A stretch of DNA of 64,000 bases from Chitinophagales bacterium (GTDB lineage Bacteria > Bacteroidota > Bacteroidia > Chitinophagales > JADIYW01): NCBI GenBank assembly GCA_019694955.1, contig JAIBAX010000010.1:1-64000 (forward strand), in the 5' to 3' direction. The translations under genes and the position numbers were made by a program. The notes below the pieces were generated by a model that worked only from the letters and a program-made list of their open reading frames with translations, did not search any database and was not told the DNA's origin. This document shows positions 7,991-16,372 of the stretch, one piece after another (the stretch's first letter is position 1; the number at the start of each line of letters is the position of its first letter).

Positions 7991-8021
7991 CAAAGATAAC
8001 ACCTAACAAACACTTGTTCAA
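7991..8021 (-). promoter_or_regulatory. Promoter of the T9SS protein gene
   Basis: On the minus strand, TTG (8021-8019) is followed after 20 nt by TATCTTTG (7998-7991). The ATG at 7973 lies 17 nt after the box. This decides the start, because the longer frame beginning at 8027 would start upstream of the promoter. Confidence 0.7.
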
Positions 8022-8140
8022 TGACAAATTTTTGCATTTGTCGAAAAAAAATACACACTTTACTAAGTAAATAGTATGGAGATTTTAGTATTGAGTACGG
8101 GTGTGTATGTCTAATCCCCATTTTCGTATCGCCCCAATAT

Positions 8141-8170
8141 AAAACAAAAAAGGCTACCTCGTGAGTAGCC
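8141..8170 (-). terminator. Rho-independent terminator of the DUF2795 gene
   Basis: GGCTAC (8152-8157) pairs with GTAGCC (8165-8170). Read on the minus strand, the stem is followed by a T run, 25 nt after the DUF2795 stop. Confidence 0.75.
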
Positions 8171-8194
8171 CTGCAAAACTTCGATTATAACATC

Positions 8195-8416
8195 TTAATA
8201 CTCGTCTTCGTTGAAGAGGAAGTCTTCCTTGGTAGGATAATCCGGCCAGATGTCTTCTATGCCTTCATATAATTCTTCTTCGTCTTCCAACTCTTGCAAG
8301 TTTTCAATTACTTCGATAGGTGCACCGCTTCTGATGGCAAAATCTATCAATTCATCCTTGGTGGATGGCCAGGGCGCATCTTCTAAGTAAGTGGCTAATT
8401 CAAGCGTCCAATACAT
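8195..8416 (-). CDS. DUF2795 domain protein
   Basis: The 73-aa acidic protein matches the Bacteroidota form of DUF2795 along its whole length: WTLELATYLEDAPWPSTKDE, then LIDFAIRSGAPIEVIENL, an acidic middle and WPDYPTKEDFLFNEDEY. The family is small, cytoplasmic and of unknown biochemical role; it is often found in single copy in this phylum. It has its own terminator. A box reading AAAATTTG on the minus strand lies exactly 4 nt before the ATG, like the short-leader genes elsewhere in the window, though the first base deviates from TAnnTTTG. Confidence 0.9.
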   Translation of the reverse strand: MYWTLELATYLEDAPWPSTKDELIDFAIRSGAPIEVIENLQELEDEEELYEGIEDIWPDYPTKEDFLFNEDEY

Positions 8417-8516
8417 ACTACAAATTTTTAAAACTTTAATTTACAATTTTTCTTCCTATTTTTTAAAAGTATATATCAAATCTTATGCACAAATGCATTT
8501 TTGGCAGAAAAAAAAT

Positions 8517-9059
8517 TTAGGAAGTTTTCCACGCTACTTCTTCTACCATATACACCTTCGCAAAATAGCGGGCGAATGTAAAAAGAAAATCTGATAAACG
8601 ATTTAAATATTTTACTATATTTTTATCCACACCCTCCAATTCATCCAACGCCACTACTACCCTTTCGGCTCTTCTACACACACAACGCGCCACATGACAA
8701 TGCGATACAGAAGCATGACCACTAGGCAATATAAAAAATTTCAACTCCGGCAAAATCTGGTCCAACTCGTCAATAGCCGCTTCCAACTCGCTGATAAAAG
8801 TTTCTTTTATCTCCGGCAATGGGTAAGTATTATCCGAGCCTGCCGCCAAATGAGACCCAATGATAAACAACTCGTTTTGAATAGCAATAAAATATTCCAA
8901 CCATTCCGCATCTTCAATATAACCCATCACCACCCCCAAGCAGGAATTTAGTTCATCCACATTTCCATAGGATTCAATACGAATATGCGCTTTCGATATC
9001 CTGGTACCGCCTACCAAAGAAGTAGTACCACCATCGCCTTGTTTTGTGTATATCTTCAT
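8517..9059 (-). CDS. pduO: Cob(I)yrinic acid a,c-diamide adenosyltransferase (PduO type)
   Basis: The enzyme adenosylates cob(I)alamin using ATP to make coenzyme B12, in the cytoplasm. The 180-aa protein begins MKIYTKQGDGGTTSLVGG, the ATP-binding N-terminus of the family, and has ESYGNVDELNS, LPSGHASVSHCHVARCVCRR (HVAR being the usual R-x-x-x-R(RA)E region with RRAER) and a YLNRLSDFLF helix. An upstream in-frame ATG at 9122 would lie in the repeat field and add 21 atypical residues, so the start at 9059 is preferred. No other B12 gene is adjacent. The start is directly next to the repeat field. Confidence 0.92.
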   Translation of the reverse strand: MKIYTKQGDGGTTSLVGGTRISKAHIRIESYGNVDELNSCLGVVMGYIEDAEWLEYFIAIQNELFIIGSHLAAGSDNTYPLPEIKETFISELEAAIDELDQILPELKFFILPSGHASVSHCHVARCVCRRAERVVVALDELEGVDKNIVKYLNRLSDFLFTFARYFAKVYMVEEVAWKTS

Positions 9060-9089
9060 TTTATTAAATTTGTCAATAGTCAGTTTGGT

Positions 9090-10022
9090 TTGCCACGAAT
9101 GCACGAATAAGTTTTTAGTCATTAGTCATAAGTCATTAGTAACAAAAGCCAGTGAACAGTAAGCGACATTCCCAATGCGAACCATCTTCAAATGCTCACA
9201 TTCCCAAATTTTCAAATTCCCACATCCCACTAAACTATCTTTGCCACGAATGCACGAATGAGTTTTAGTCATTGGTCATAAGTCATTAGTAACAAAAGCC
9301 AGTGAACAGTACAGCAACATTCCTAACGCACATTGTGACAGTTGTCAAAACCCAAATTTCCGCAAACTGTGAACCGTGAACATTTTCCCATTCTCAAATT
9401 TCCAAATTTCCATGAACTGTGAACCGTCAACCGTGAACAAAATTCGTCCAGCGATATTCGTATTGCACACTGCGACTGTTGTCAAAACGCAAATCGCCGT
9501 GAACCGTCATCCGTGAACATTCCCACATTTTCACATTCTCAAATTCCCACATCTCCAAATTGCCATGAACTGTGAACCATGAACAAAATTCGTCCAGCGA
9601 TATTCGTATTGCGTCTTGCGACTGTTGTCAAAACGCAAATCGCCATGAACCGTCATCCGTGAACATTTTCACATTTTCACATTCTCAAATTCCCACATCT
9701 CCAAATTGCCATGAACTGTGAACCATGAACAAAATTCGTCCAGCGATATTCGTATTGCGTCTTGCGACTGTTGTCAAAACGCAAATCGCCATGAACCGTC
9801 ATCCGTGAACATTTTCACATTCTCAAATTCCCACATTTCCAAATCTCCATGAACTGTGAACCGTGAACCGTGAACCGTGAACATTCCCACATTTCCAAAT
9901 CTCCAAATTGCCATGAACCGTGAACCGTCAACAAAATTCGTACAGCGATATTCGTATTGCACACTGCGACTGTTGTCAAAACGCAAATCACCGTGAACCG
10001 TCAACCGTGAACCGTGAACAAC
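9090..10022. repeat. Composite repeat field, about 0.9 kb
   Basis: This gap carries no gene. It holds two copies, about 151 bp apart, of a block starting TGCCACGAATGCACGAAT (9091, 9242) with AGTCATTAGTCATAAGTCAT. These are followed by four blocks containing GCGATATTCGTATTGC (starting 9451, 9597, 9743 and 9945; spacing 146, 146 and 202). Between them lie strings of CCGTGAAC words and CACATCTCCAAATTCCCA words. The same words recur near 35000, 48400-48800 and 61380. The last bases form the end of the ABC ATPase gene. A minus-strand frame through 9774-10004 is only a read-through of the repeat. Confidence 0.85.
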
Positions 10023-10729
10023 TTGTCCACTTTCCGAATCTGATCATTTGCCTTGTCCGTTTCTATCAAACCATCCCTCATGCGAATAATCCGATGCGTA
10101 TGCAGGGCAATATCTTCCTCATGTGTAACTACTACCAACGTATTCCCGGCTTCATGTATTTGTTGGAATAACTCCATAATTTCGTACGAAGTTTTTGTGT
10201 CCAAATTCCCTGTAGGCTCATCGGCAAGTATTAACGAAGGCTTGTTCACCAATGCCCTCGCCACTGCTACACGCTGCCGCTGCCCACCGGAAAGTTCATT
10301 GGGTCGGTGCTTCATCCTGTCGCCCAAACCAACCGATTCACAAGCCTGCTCCGCCCGCTCCCGACGTTCCTTTTTTCCCATACCGGCATAAATCAACGGC
10401 AAAGCCACATTATCTACTGCCGATAACCTCGGAATAAGGTTAAAAGTTTGAAAAATAAACCCTATTTCTTCATTGCGTACCTTCGCCAACTCATTATCCG
10501 ACAACTTGCTCACATCGCGCTGCCGCAAAAAATAACGACCCGCAGTAGGCGTATCCAAACATCCTATCAGGTTCATCAGCGTAGATTTACCACTTCCGGA
10601 AGGACCCATTAAGGCGACATACTCATTTTTAAGAATCACCATATCAATACCTTTCAACACGGTAAGCACTTCTCTACCCATGTAAAAATCTCTTCTAATA
10701 TCCTCTAAACGGATGATTTCTTCTTGCAT
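10001..10729 (-). CDS. ABC transporter ATP-binding protein (MacB/LolD type)
   Basis: The 242-aa ATPase has Walker [10 protein letters not shown] (about 42-50), Q-loop FQTFN, signature [10 protein letters not shown], Walker [10 protein letters not shown] and the switch His in VVVTHEED. The order and spacing match the MacB/LolD/FtsE-like group that works with FtsX-type permeases; no permease gene is next to it. It overlaps the gatC stop by one base (TAATG), so it is translationally coupled to gatC. Its final codons (LFTVHG and stop) are read from the CCGTGAAC repeat, so the natural C-terminus has been replaced or extended by repeat sequence. The catalytic core is complete and should be functional. 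Confidence 0.92.
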   Translation of the reverse strand: MQEEIIRLEDIRRDFYMGREVLTVLKGIDMVILKNEYVALMGPSGSGKSTLMNLIGCLDTPTAGRYFLRQRDVSKLSDNELAKVRNEEIGFIFQTFNLIPRLSAVDNVALPLIYAGMGKKERRERAEQACESVGLGDRMKHRPNELSGGQRQRVAVARALVNKPSLILADEPTGNLDTKTSYEIMELFQQIHEAGNTLVVVTHEEDIALHTHRIIRMRDGLIETDKANDQIRKVDKLFTVHG

Positions 10730-11022
10730 TATGTTCTTTTTACAAATTTGGGTACTTTAAAAAACTGCTCATCTTTCAGTGGTGCATTCATCAGCGCCTC
10801 TTCCCTTGTAATCTCCTGTTTTACAACATCTTCTCTAAACACATTTACCGCTTCATTCACATAAATAAGCGGTTCTATTCCTTCGGTATCAATCTCATTC
10901 AACTTTTCCATGAAGTTGAACATCTTCTCCAAATCTCGCTTAATTTCTTCCTTGCCTTCCTCAGAAAACGCCAATTTGGAGAGCCTCGCCAACTTATCTA
11001 TCAATGCATCATCTACTTTCAT
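10729..11022 (-). CDS. gatC: Asp-tRNA(Asn)/Glu-tRNA(Gln) amidotransferase subunit C
   Basis: GatC stabilises the GatA amidase in the GatCAB complex, which amidates mischarged tRNAs. The 97-aa protein has the usual family length and pattern: [20 protein letters not shown] at the start, a [20 protein letters not shown] helix, EPL, then FREDVV and a C-terminal FKVPKFV. gatA and gatB are not in the window. A glnS gene is present downstream, so GatCAB probably serves tRNA(Asn), or is redundant for tRNA(Gln). The ATG is preceded at 4 nt by TATTTTTA (minus strand 11034-11027), predicting a very short or absent leader. Confidence 0.93.
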   Translation of the reverse strand: MKVDDALIDKLARLSKLAFSEEGKEEIKRDLEKMFNFMEKLNEIDTEGIEPLIYVNEAVNVFREDVVKQEITREEALMNAPLKDEQFFKVPKFVKRT

Positions 11023-11074
11023 TGCATAAAAATAAGGGTATTTTGGTTCTGTACAAGTTAAAAAGTGTTTTCAT

Positions 11075-11103
11075 ATATGCCACACTTTCGAAGTGCGGCA
11101 TAT
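11075..11103. repeat. Palindromic GCCACACTT repeat, copy 1
   Basis: ATATGCCACACTT (11075-11087) and AAGTGCGGCATAT (11091-11103) form a 13-bp stem with one mismatch and a 3-nt loop. It is a diverged relative of the palindrome at 11832, and the two flank the gene at 11345. The rest of the 11023-11344 gap contains no gene; only a -7-like TATCTTTG at 11292-11299 stands out. Confidence 0.65.
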
Positions 11104-11291
11104 TTAGTTTTATTAGATATAGATTATGATGTTTTAGCAGCTTATAATTATTTGGGTGCCTGCTACGCACCGCGCTATCCGCCATACACGGTATTGGCTC
11201 CTATCGCTGGCACAAATACATCGTTTACAAAATACTGCTCTCAAAAATAGCATGTTGCTTTCAAGAATATATTTTATTGACACATATTCCT

Positions 11292-11299
11292 TATCTTTG
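11292..11299 (+). promoter_or_regulatory. -7 element of the secreted-protein gene
   Basis: TATCTTTG matches TAnnTTTG exactly, 45 nt before the ATG at 11345. No well-placed TTG is found at the -33 position, so the promoter is only partly supported. Confidence 0.4.
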
Positions 11300-11344
11300 G
11301 GTGAGATAACCTTAAAAATTGTCCCCCTAATAAGAAAATACAAA

Positions 11345-11812
11345 ATGAAAAATAGTATACTATTCGTTTTTATAATATTCTCCTTTCAAGCATATGCCCA
11401 GTCAGGTTGGCATTCATTAAATGAAATTCCTAAAAACTGGACAATGGTGGAGCGAGACAGTTTAGGCTACTTAGTGTATAATCCTTGTAACGGGAACACC
11501 CCAAAGATCACCATAGATAGCGGATATATAACCATATTTTGGCAACTAGATGCTCCTACTAAACTATCCATCGATAAATTCGCTATAATAATCGGCAATA
11601 AATCATTCTATATCAATACATATGATGATGGTGAAAGCACAGAATTTACAGCATCATTAAAGGATAACCAACAACAATTAGTACTTTGGACTTTCGGAGA
11701 TTTTAAATGGGTAATGATTCCCGCGGAACTTGAAAATAGTTTTAGGACAATAGACAATCCATGTCCAAATGAAATGAAACAGGAGAAATCTTTCCTTCCA
11801 TTAGAATTTTAA
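11345..11812 (+). CDS. Hypothetical secreted protein (155 aa)
   Basis: The chosen start at 11345 gives a clear type I signal peptide (MKNSILFVFIIFSFQAYAQ). An upstream in-frame start at 11156 would bury this peptide 63 residues inside and lie before the -7 element. The mature part (about 136 aa) is beta-rich, with paired cysteines in NPCNG and NPCPN. I do not recognise a domain. It has no T9SS tail, so it is likely periplasmic or secreted by another route. It stands alone between two related palindromes (11075 and 11832), which may act as terminators or be mobile repeats. Confidence 0.65.
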   Translation: MKNSILFVFIIFSFQAYAQSGWHSLNEIPKNWTMVERDSLGYLVYNPCNGNTPKITIDSGYITIFWQLDAPTKLSIDKFAIIIGNKSFYINTYDDGESTEFTASLKDNQQQLVLWTFGDFKWVMIPAELENSFRTIDNPCPNEMKQEKSFLPLEF

Positions 11813-11831
11813 TAAACATTAAATATTCTTC

Positions 11832-11864
11832 AGATGTGCCACACTTTGAAAGTGTGGCACATCT
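11832..11864. repeat. Palindromic GCCACACTT repeat, copy 2 (possible terminator)
   Basis: AGATGTGCCACACTT and AAGTGTGGCACATCT form a perfect 15-bp stem with loop TGA, 19 nt after the secreted-protein stop. No T run follows, so it may be a REP-like element rather than a terminator. Confidence 0.7.
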
Positions 11865-11946
11865 ATACTAACAACAAATCCATATAATTTTGAATTTTGA
11901 ACCCTAAATCACCAATGATATTACAGCTTTTTCCTATTTTCGCAAC

Positions 11947-12948
11947 ATGGAACGCGTATTAAGTGGCATTAGGTCAACAGGTCAACTACATTTAGGCAAT
12001 TATTTTGGTGCCGTAAAGAATTTTATAGAGCTTCAAAATACGCATGAGTGCTATTTTTTTGTAGCGAATCTACATGCATTAACCACCCACCCTGACCCAA
12101 AACAGCTCGCCAAAAGTGTCAAAACGGTTTTGGCAGAATACATTGCCTGTGGTATCGACCCAAACAAAGCAACCCTATTTGTTCAAAGTGATGTGCCGGA
12201 AATAAGCGAACTTTATACGCTGTTGAACTCGATGGCATACAAAGGCGAACTGGAGAAATGTACTTCTTTCAAGGAAAAAATTAAAAAACACCACGAAAAC
12301 ATCAACGCCGGGTTGCTCACGTATCCCGTACTGATGGCGGCAGATATCCTCATACACCGTGCGCATAAGGTGCCCGTTGGTAAAGACCAAGAGCAGCATC
12401 TAGAAATGACCCGTAATTTTGCCGTTCGCTTCAATCACCGCTATGGTGTAGATTTCTTCCCTGAACCACAAGCTTTTGATTTCTCCGGCAAACTGGTGAA
12501 AGTACCCGGCTTAGACGGCTCTGGAAAAATGGGCAAATCGGAAGGAGCCGGTAATGCCATCTTCTTAAGTGATGATGACGAAACAATAAGGGATAAGGTA
12601 AAAGCGGCAAAAACAAATTCGGGACCTACTGAACCAAATTCAATAAAATCAATCGAAATAGAGAATCTGTTTACTTTGATGAAACTCGTTTCCACCCCAG
12701 ATGTAGTGAAGTTTTACGACGACAAATACAATGATTGCACCATAAGGTACGGCGACCTAAAAAAACAACTCGGTGAAGATATCATCAAATTCGTACAACC
12801 AATTAGAGAAAAAATCGTAGATTTCGAAAATAATGATGCCCTGTTGGCAGAAATTGCGCAACATGGAGCAGAAAAAGCCAGAAAAAGTGCCAAAGCAACT
12901 TTAGATGGCGTTAGGGAAATAATGGGTTTAACAAGCATTTGGCAATAG
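11947..12948 (+). CDS. trpS: Tryptophanyl-tRNA synthetase
   Basis: The class I synthetase charges tRNA(Trp). At 333 aa it has normal length. The HIGH-type motif is HLGN (15-18) after GIRSTGQL. The KMSKS loop appears as KMGKS (194-198) within PGLDGSGKMGKSEG, a variant known in this enzyme group. The intermediate part has AADILIHRAHKVPVGKDQEQ, the tryptophan pocket helix region. The ATG is preceded exactly 4 nt upstream by TATTTTCG, a -7-like box with one change. The deoxynucleoside kinase gene follows after 7 nt, suggesting one transcript. Confidence 0.96.
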   Translation: MERVLSGIRSTGQLHLGNYFGAVKNFIELQNTHECYFFVANLHALTTHPDPKQLAKSVKTVLAEYIACGIDPNKATLFVQSDVPEISELYTLLNSMAYKGELEKCTSFKEKIKKHHENINAGLLTYPVLMAADILIHRAHKVPVGKDQEQHLEMTRNFAVRFNHRYGVDFFPEPQAFDFSGKLVKVPGLDGSGKMGKSEGAGNAIFLSDDDETIRDKVKAAKTNSGPTEPNSIKSIEIENLFTLMKLVSTPDVVKFYDDKYNDCTIRYGDLKKQLGEDIIKFVQPIREKIVDFENNDALLAEIAQHGAEKARKSAKATLDGVREIMGLTSIWQ

Positions 12949-12955
12949 AAAAGGT

Positions 12956-13597
12956 ATGGCTACTAAAAAAGGAAAAACAATCAAGCACATCGCCGTTGCG
13001 GGTAACATCGGTTCAGGAAAATCAACACTTACTGAAATGTTGGCCAAACATTACGGATGGACACCACGGTATGAGGATGTGGAAAACAACCCTTACCTCA
13101 ATGATTTTTATGGCGACATGCCCCGATGGTCGTTCAACCTCCAAGTGTATTTCCTGAATAGTCGCTTACAACAAATCGTTGAAATACAACAAGGAGACGA
13201 AACAGTTATTCAAGATAGAACCATCTATGAAGATGCCCATATCTTTGCACCCAACCTACATGAATTGGGCTTAATGTCGAAAAGAGATTTTGAAAACTAT
13301 ATCAACCTTTTCAGAACCATTTGCCGACAAATCAGCCCACCGGATTTATTGATTTTCTTAAATTCTTCCCTTTCAACGTTGGTAACGCAAATTGAAAAAA
13401 GAGGTAGACCCTATGAAGACAATATCCGTTTGGATTACCTCAAACAACTCAACCAATACTATAATAACTGGATTGAAAATTATAAGGAAGGTCCTCTTTT
13501 AATCATCAATGTTGATGAGCTAAAATTTGCCGACAACCCCGAAGACTTTGGCGAAGTCATCAATAAAATTGATGCTGAGTTGTTTGGCTTGTTCTAA
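12956..13597 (+). CDS. Deoxynucleoside kinase
   Basis: The protein should phosphorylate deoxynucleosides for salvage in the cytoplasm. Its 213 aa include a P-loop AGNIGSGKST (about residues 15-24), QDRTIYEDAHIF in place of the ERS motif, and the LID arginines in KRGRPYEDNIRLDYL. NPYLNDFYGD and WSFNLQVYFL match the dNK/dCK/dGK family. Substrate choice (dA/dG/dC) cannot be told from sequence alone. It starts 7 nt after the trpS stop. A separate thymidine kinase of the unrelated TDK family lies at 28745, so together they cover pyrimidine and purine salvage. Confidence 0.9.
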   Translation: MATKKGKTIKHIAVAGNIGSGKSTLTEMLAKHYGWTPRYEDVENNPYLNDFYGDMPRWSFNLQVYFLNSRLQQIVEIQQGDETVIQDRTIYEDAHIFAPNLHELGLMSKRDFENYINLFRTICRQISPPDLLIFLNSSLSTLVTQIEKRGRPYEDNIRLDYLKQLNQYYNNWIENYKEGPLLIINVDELKFADNPEDFGEVINKIDAELFGLF

Positions 13598-13675
13598 CTA
13601 TCAGGCGACTGGCTTTTATTCTAGCAAGTAGACTTCTTTGCTATTTTTTAAAATAAGAATAGGGATTCTTTTTAT

Positions 13676-13683
13676 TACCTTTG
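13676..13683 (+). promoter_or_regulatory. -7 element of lepA with 4-nt spacing to ATG
   Basis: TACCTTTG is an exact TAnnTTTG match and is followed by CACC and the ATG at 13688. A start site placed as usual for this box would fall on or beside the ATG, implying a leaderless mRNA. Confidence 0.55.
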
Positions 13684-13687
13684 CACC

Positions 13688-15478
13688 ATGGAAAATATCC
13701 GCAACTTCTGTATTATCGCTCATATCGACCACGGCAAAAGTACTTTGGCCGACCGTTTATTGGAAATCACAAAAACGGTTTCAGACCGTGATCTTCAAGC
13801 GCAAACTTTAGATGATATGGATCTTGAACGTGAACGCGGTATCACCATAAAAAGTCATGCCATCCAAATGGATTATGTTTCTCGTGGTACAAAATGGGTT
13901 TTCAACCTCATAGATACCCCCGGACATGTGGACTTTTCCTATGAAGTTTCTCGTTCTATTGCCGCTTGCGAAGGGGCACTTCTGTTAGTTGATGCCACTC
14001 AAGGTATTCAAGCACAGACCATTTCAAATTTATACCTCGCCATTGACAATGATTTGGAAATCATCCCTGTCGTCAATAAAATTGATATGGACGGTGCAAT
14101 GGTGGAAGAAGTGAAAGATCAAATTGTTGAATTAATCGGTTGTAAACACGAAGATATCCTCGAAGCCAGCGGAAAAACCGGAAAAGGTGTACAAGAACTT
14201 CTTGAAGCCATCATCGACCGCGTTCCTGCACCAAAAGGCGACCCAAATGCACCGCTGCAAGCCCTGATTTTCGACTCAGTCTTCAATTCTTTCAGAGGCG
14301 TTATTGCCTATGTAAAAATTATCAATGGCACACTAAAAAAATCTGATAAAATAAAATTCGTCAATACCGGAAAAGAGTATGCTGCTGATGAAGTGGGCAT
14401 TCTCCGAATGAAACCGGAGCAACGCGATGCCATCAGCGCCGGAAATGTTGGCTATATCATCACCGGAATAAAAGTCTCCAAGGAAATAAAAGTGGGTGAT
14501 ACAGTCACTTTGACGAATAACCCGTGCGCTACTGCCATTCAGGGCTTTGAAGATGTGAAGCCAATGGTTTTCGCCGGTATTTATCCCGTTGATACCGAAG
14601 ACTATGAAGACTTAAGAGACTCTTTGGAAAAACTACAACTGAATGACGCCTCCTTGGTATGGGAACCTGAAACTTCTTTAGCATTAGGATTCGGATTCCG
14701 TTGCGGATTCCTAGGTCTTCTACACCTTGAAATTGTTCAGGAAAGGTTGGACAGGGAATTCGATATGTCAGTAATTACTACTGTTCCGAATGTTTCTTAC
14801 TATGCTTACCTGAAAGACAAAACAAAAATCGTTATCAACAATCCTTCCGAGCTTCCTGAACCCAATTATTTGGATTATGTGGAAGAACCTTTCATAAAAG
14901 CACAAATCATCTCAAAACCCGATTATATCGGCAGCATTATGAAGTTGTGCATGGACAAACGCGGTATCCTAAAAAATCAAGTGTACCTCACTCCTACTAA
15001 AATCGAACTTACCTTCGAGATGCCGTTGGCAGAGATTGTATTTGATTTCTACGATATTCTAAAATCTATCTCCAAAGGATATGCCTCTTTTGATTATCAT
15101 ATGATTGACTTCCGCGAATCAGATTTGATAAAATTAGATATTAAACTCAATAACGAAAATGTTGATGCCTTATCAGCACTAATTCATAGAAGCAAAGCTT
15201 ATGATTTCGGTCGCAGACTTTGTGAAAAATTGAAAGAGTTGATACCCAGACAACAATTCATGATTGCCATTCAAGCGGCGATTGGTCAAAAAGTCATCGC
15301 AAGAGAAACCATCAGTGCCATGCGTAAAGACGTTACCGCCAAATGTTATGGTGGTGATATCAGTCGGAAGCGCAAGTTGCTGGAAAAACAAAAGAAAGGT
15401 AAAAAGAAAATGCGCCAAATAGGAAAAGTGGAAGTACCACAACAGGCATTTTTGGCGGTTCTTAAACTCAACGACTAA
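13688..15478 (+). CDS. lepA: Elongation factor 4 (LepA)
   Basis: LepA is a ribosome-associated GTPase that acts in translation and initiation quality. The 596-aa protein has the full set of GTPase motifs: [13 protein letters not shown] (G1), RGITIK (G2), DTPGHVDF (G3), NKIDMD (G4) and SGKTGKG (G5). The family C-terminal domain is present, ending in [20 protein letters not shown], the lysine-rich region that enters the peptidyl-transferase centre. Length equals that of the E. coli protein. It is monocistronic by position, with a -7 box 4 nt from the ATG. Confidence 0.97.
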   Translation: MENIRNFCIIAHIDHGKSTLADRLLEITKTVSDRDLQAQTLDDMDLERERGITIKSHAIQMDYVSRGTKWVFNLIDTPGHVDFSYEVSRSIAACEGALLLVDATQGIQAQTISNLYLAIDNDLEIIPVVNKIDMDGAMVEEVKDQIVELIGCKHEDILEASGKTGKGVQELLEAIIDRVPAPKGDPNAPLQALIFDSVFNSFRGVIAYVKIINGTLKKSDKIKFVNTGKEYAADEVGILRMKPEQRDAISAGNVGYIITGIKVSKEIKVGDTVTLTNNPCATAIQGFEDVKPMVFAGIYPVDTEDYEDLRDSLEKLQLNDASLVWEPETSLALGFGFRCGFLGLLHLEIVQERLDREFDMSVITTVPNVSYYAYLKDKTKIVINNPSELPEPNYLDYVEEPFIKAQIISKPDYIGSIMKLCMDKRGILKNQVYLTPTKIELTFEMPLAEIVFDFYDILKSISKGYASFDYHMIDFRESDLIKLDIKLNNENVDALSALIHRSKAYDFGRRLCEKLKELIPRQQFMIAIQAAIGQKVIARETISAMRKDVTAKCYGGDISRKRKLLEKQKKGKKKMRQIGKVEVPQQAFLAVLKLND

Positions 15479-15562
15479 CCAAAAACATGGAAATATCTCA
15501 CCAATAGCAGTGTTTTTTACACAAAAAATTCTTGTTGGTACATCATTTGTCGGAAATTGCCC

Positions 15563-16372
15563 ATGAGAAAATTACTGTTTAGCGTAATTCTAATATGCGC
15601 CATTGTACCATGCTTTGCTACGAATGGCATGGCAAGACCATTTATCAATAAGGACACCACCTTATATACCGGAAGCAATGATTCCTCCTTTTTGATAATT
15701 GCCTTCACGGGTGGATTTACAGGAAAAGGTGAAGTAAAGCCGGAAATAGGTGACTATGCCGGAACGACGGGTAAAATTGTCAATAAGGTTAGGCGATTCT
15801 CTTATCATAAAGACATAGACTTTCATGGGCTTGTTATTGGCAGTGGTCTGACGCAACGCAAATCAATAAAGAATGCTATTCATTACATCGAGACACATGC
15901 TGATACAAATACGGTCATTTATGCTTATGGCTATAGCTGGGGTGGTGATTTTGCGGTGGAGTTGGCAGAAAAATTGCACAAAAAACATCAATCAATAGAA
16001 CTGCTTTTTACGGTGGATGCCACAGATGGTCCTTTCCAAAACCTTACCGTACAGACAAAAATTCCGGATAATGTCCGTACGAACTACAATTACTATCAGA
16101 CAATGAATTTAGGAAGTTCTAGTGCTTCAAATTTTGTATTAAAAAGTAGGAAAGGTCTCAATGTAGGTTCGCTAAACTTACCCGGCTCCAATGGAAAACC
16201 TAATAAAGCAAGAAATAAAGAAAAAACTGCCGTGGTAAATTGCAATATGACCAAAAGAGATGGTACTTACCACACGAATATTGATGAAAAAGTGCAGGAA
16301 AAAATTGAAGGCGAGATCATAAAAAACATCTCTTGGCGTTTAAAAAATCATGCCCTCTCCTCCCGCAAATAA
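15563..16372 (+). CDS. Secreted alpha/beta hydrolase-like protein
   Basis: Starting at ATG 15563 (269 aa), the protein opens with a signal peptide (MRKLLFSVILICAIVPCFA). After about 100 residues it has AYGYSWGGDFAVELAEKL, a nucleophile elbow of type GxSxG (GYSWG) followed by a helix, and later FTVDATDG as a candidate acid region. A late conserved His is plausible in GTYHTN. This fits a lipase/esterase-like alpha/beta hydrolase exported to the periplasm. The substrate is unknown. The gene converges on udk and overlaps it by 25 bp at the 3' ends, so both stop codons lie inside the other gene. Confidence 0.72.
   Translation: MRKLLFSVILICAIVPCFATNGMARPFINKDTTLYTGSNDSSFLIIAFTGGFTGKGEVKPEIGDYAGTTGKIVNKVRRFSYHKDIDFHGLVIGSGLTQRKSIKNAIHYIETHADTNTVIYAYGYSWGGDFAVELAEKLHKKHQSIELLFTVDATDGPFQNLTVQTKIPDNVRTNYNYYQTMNLGSSSASNFVLKSRKGLNVGSLNLPGSNGKPNKARNKEKTAVVNCNMTKRDGTYHTNIDEKVQEKIEGEIIKNISWRLKNHALSSRK

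Noticed and set aside
9774-10004. Minus-strand frame of 76 residues
   Set aside because: It is translated repeat words (TVHGD, FTVHG, GNVGMF) with no independent support.
11156-11345. Longer start for the secreted protein at 11156
   Set aside because: It would bury the signal peptide 63 residues inside and start upstream of the -7 element.
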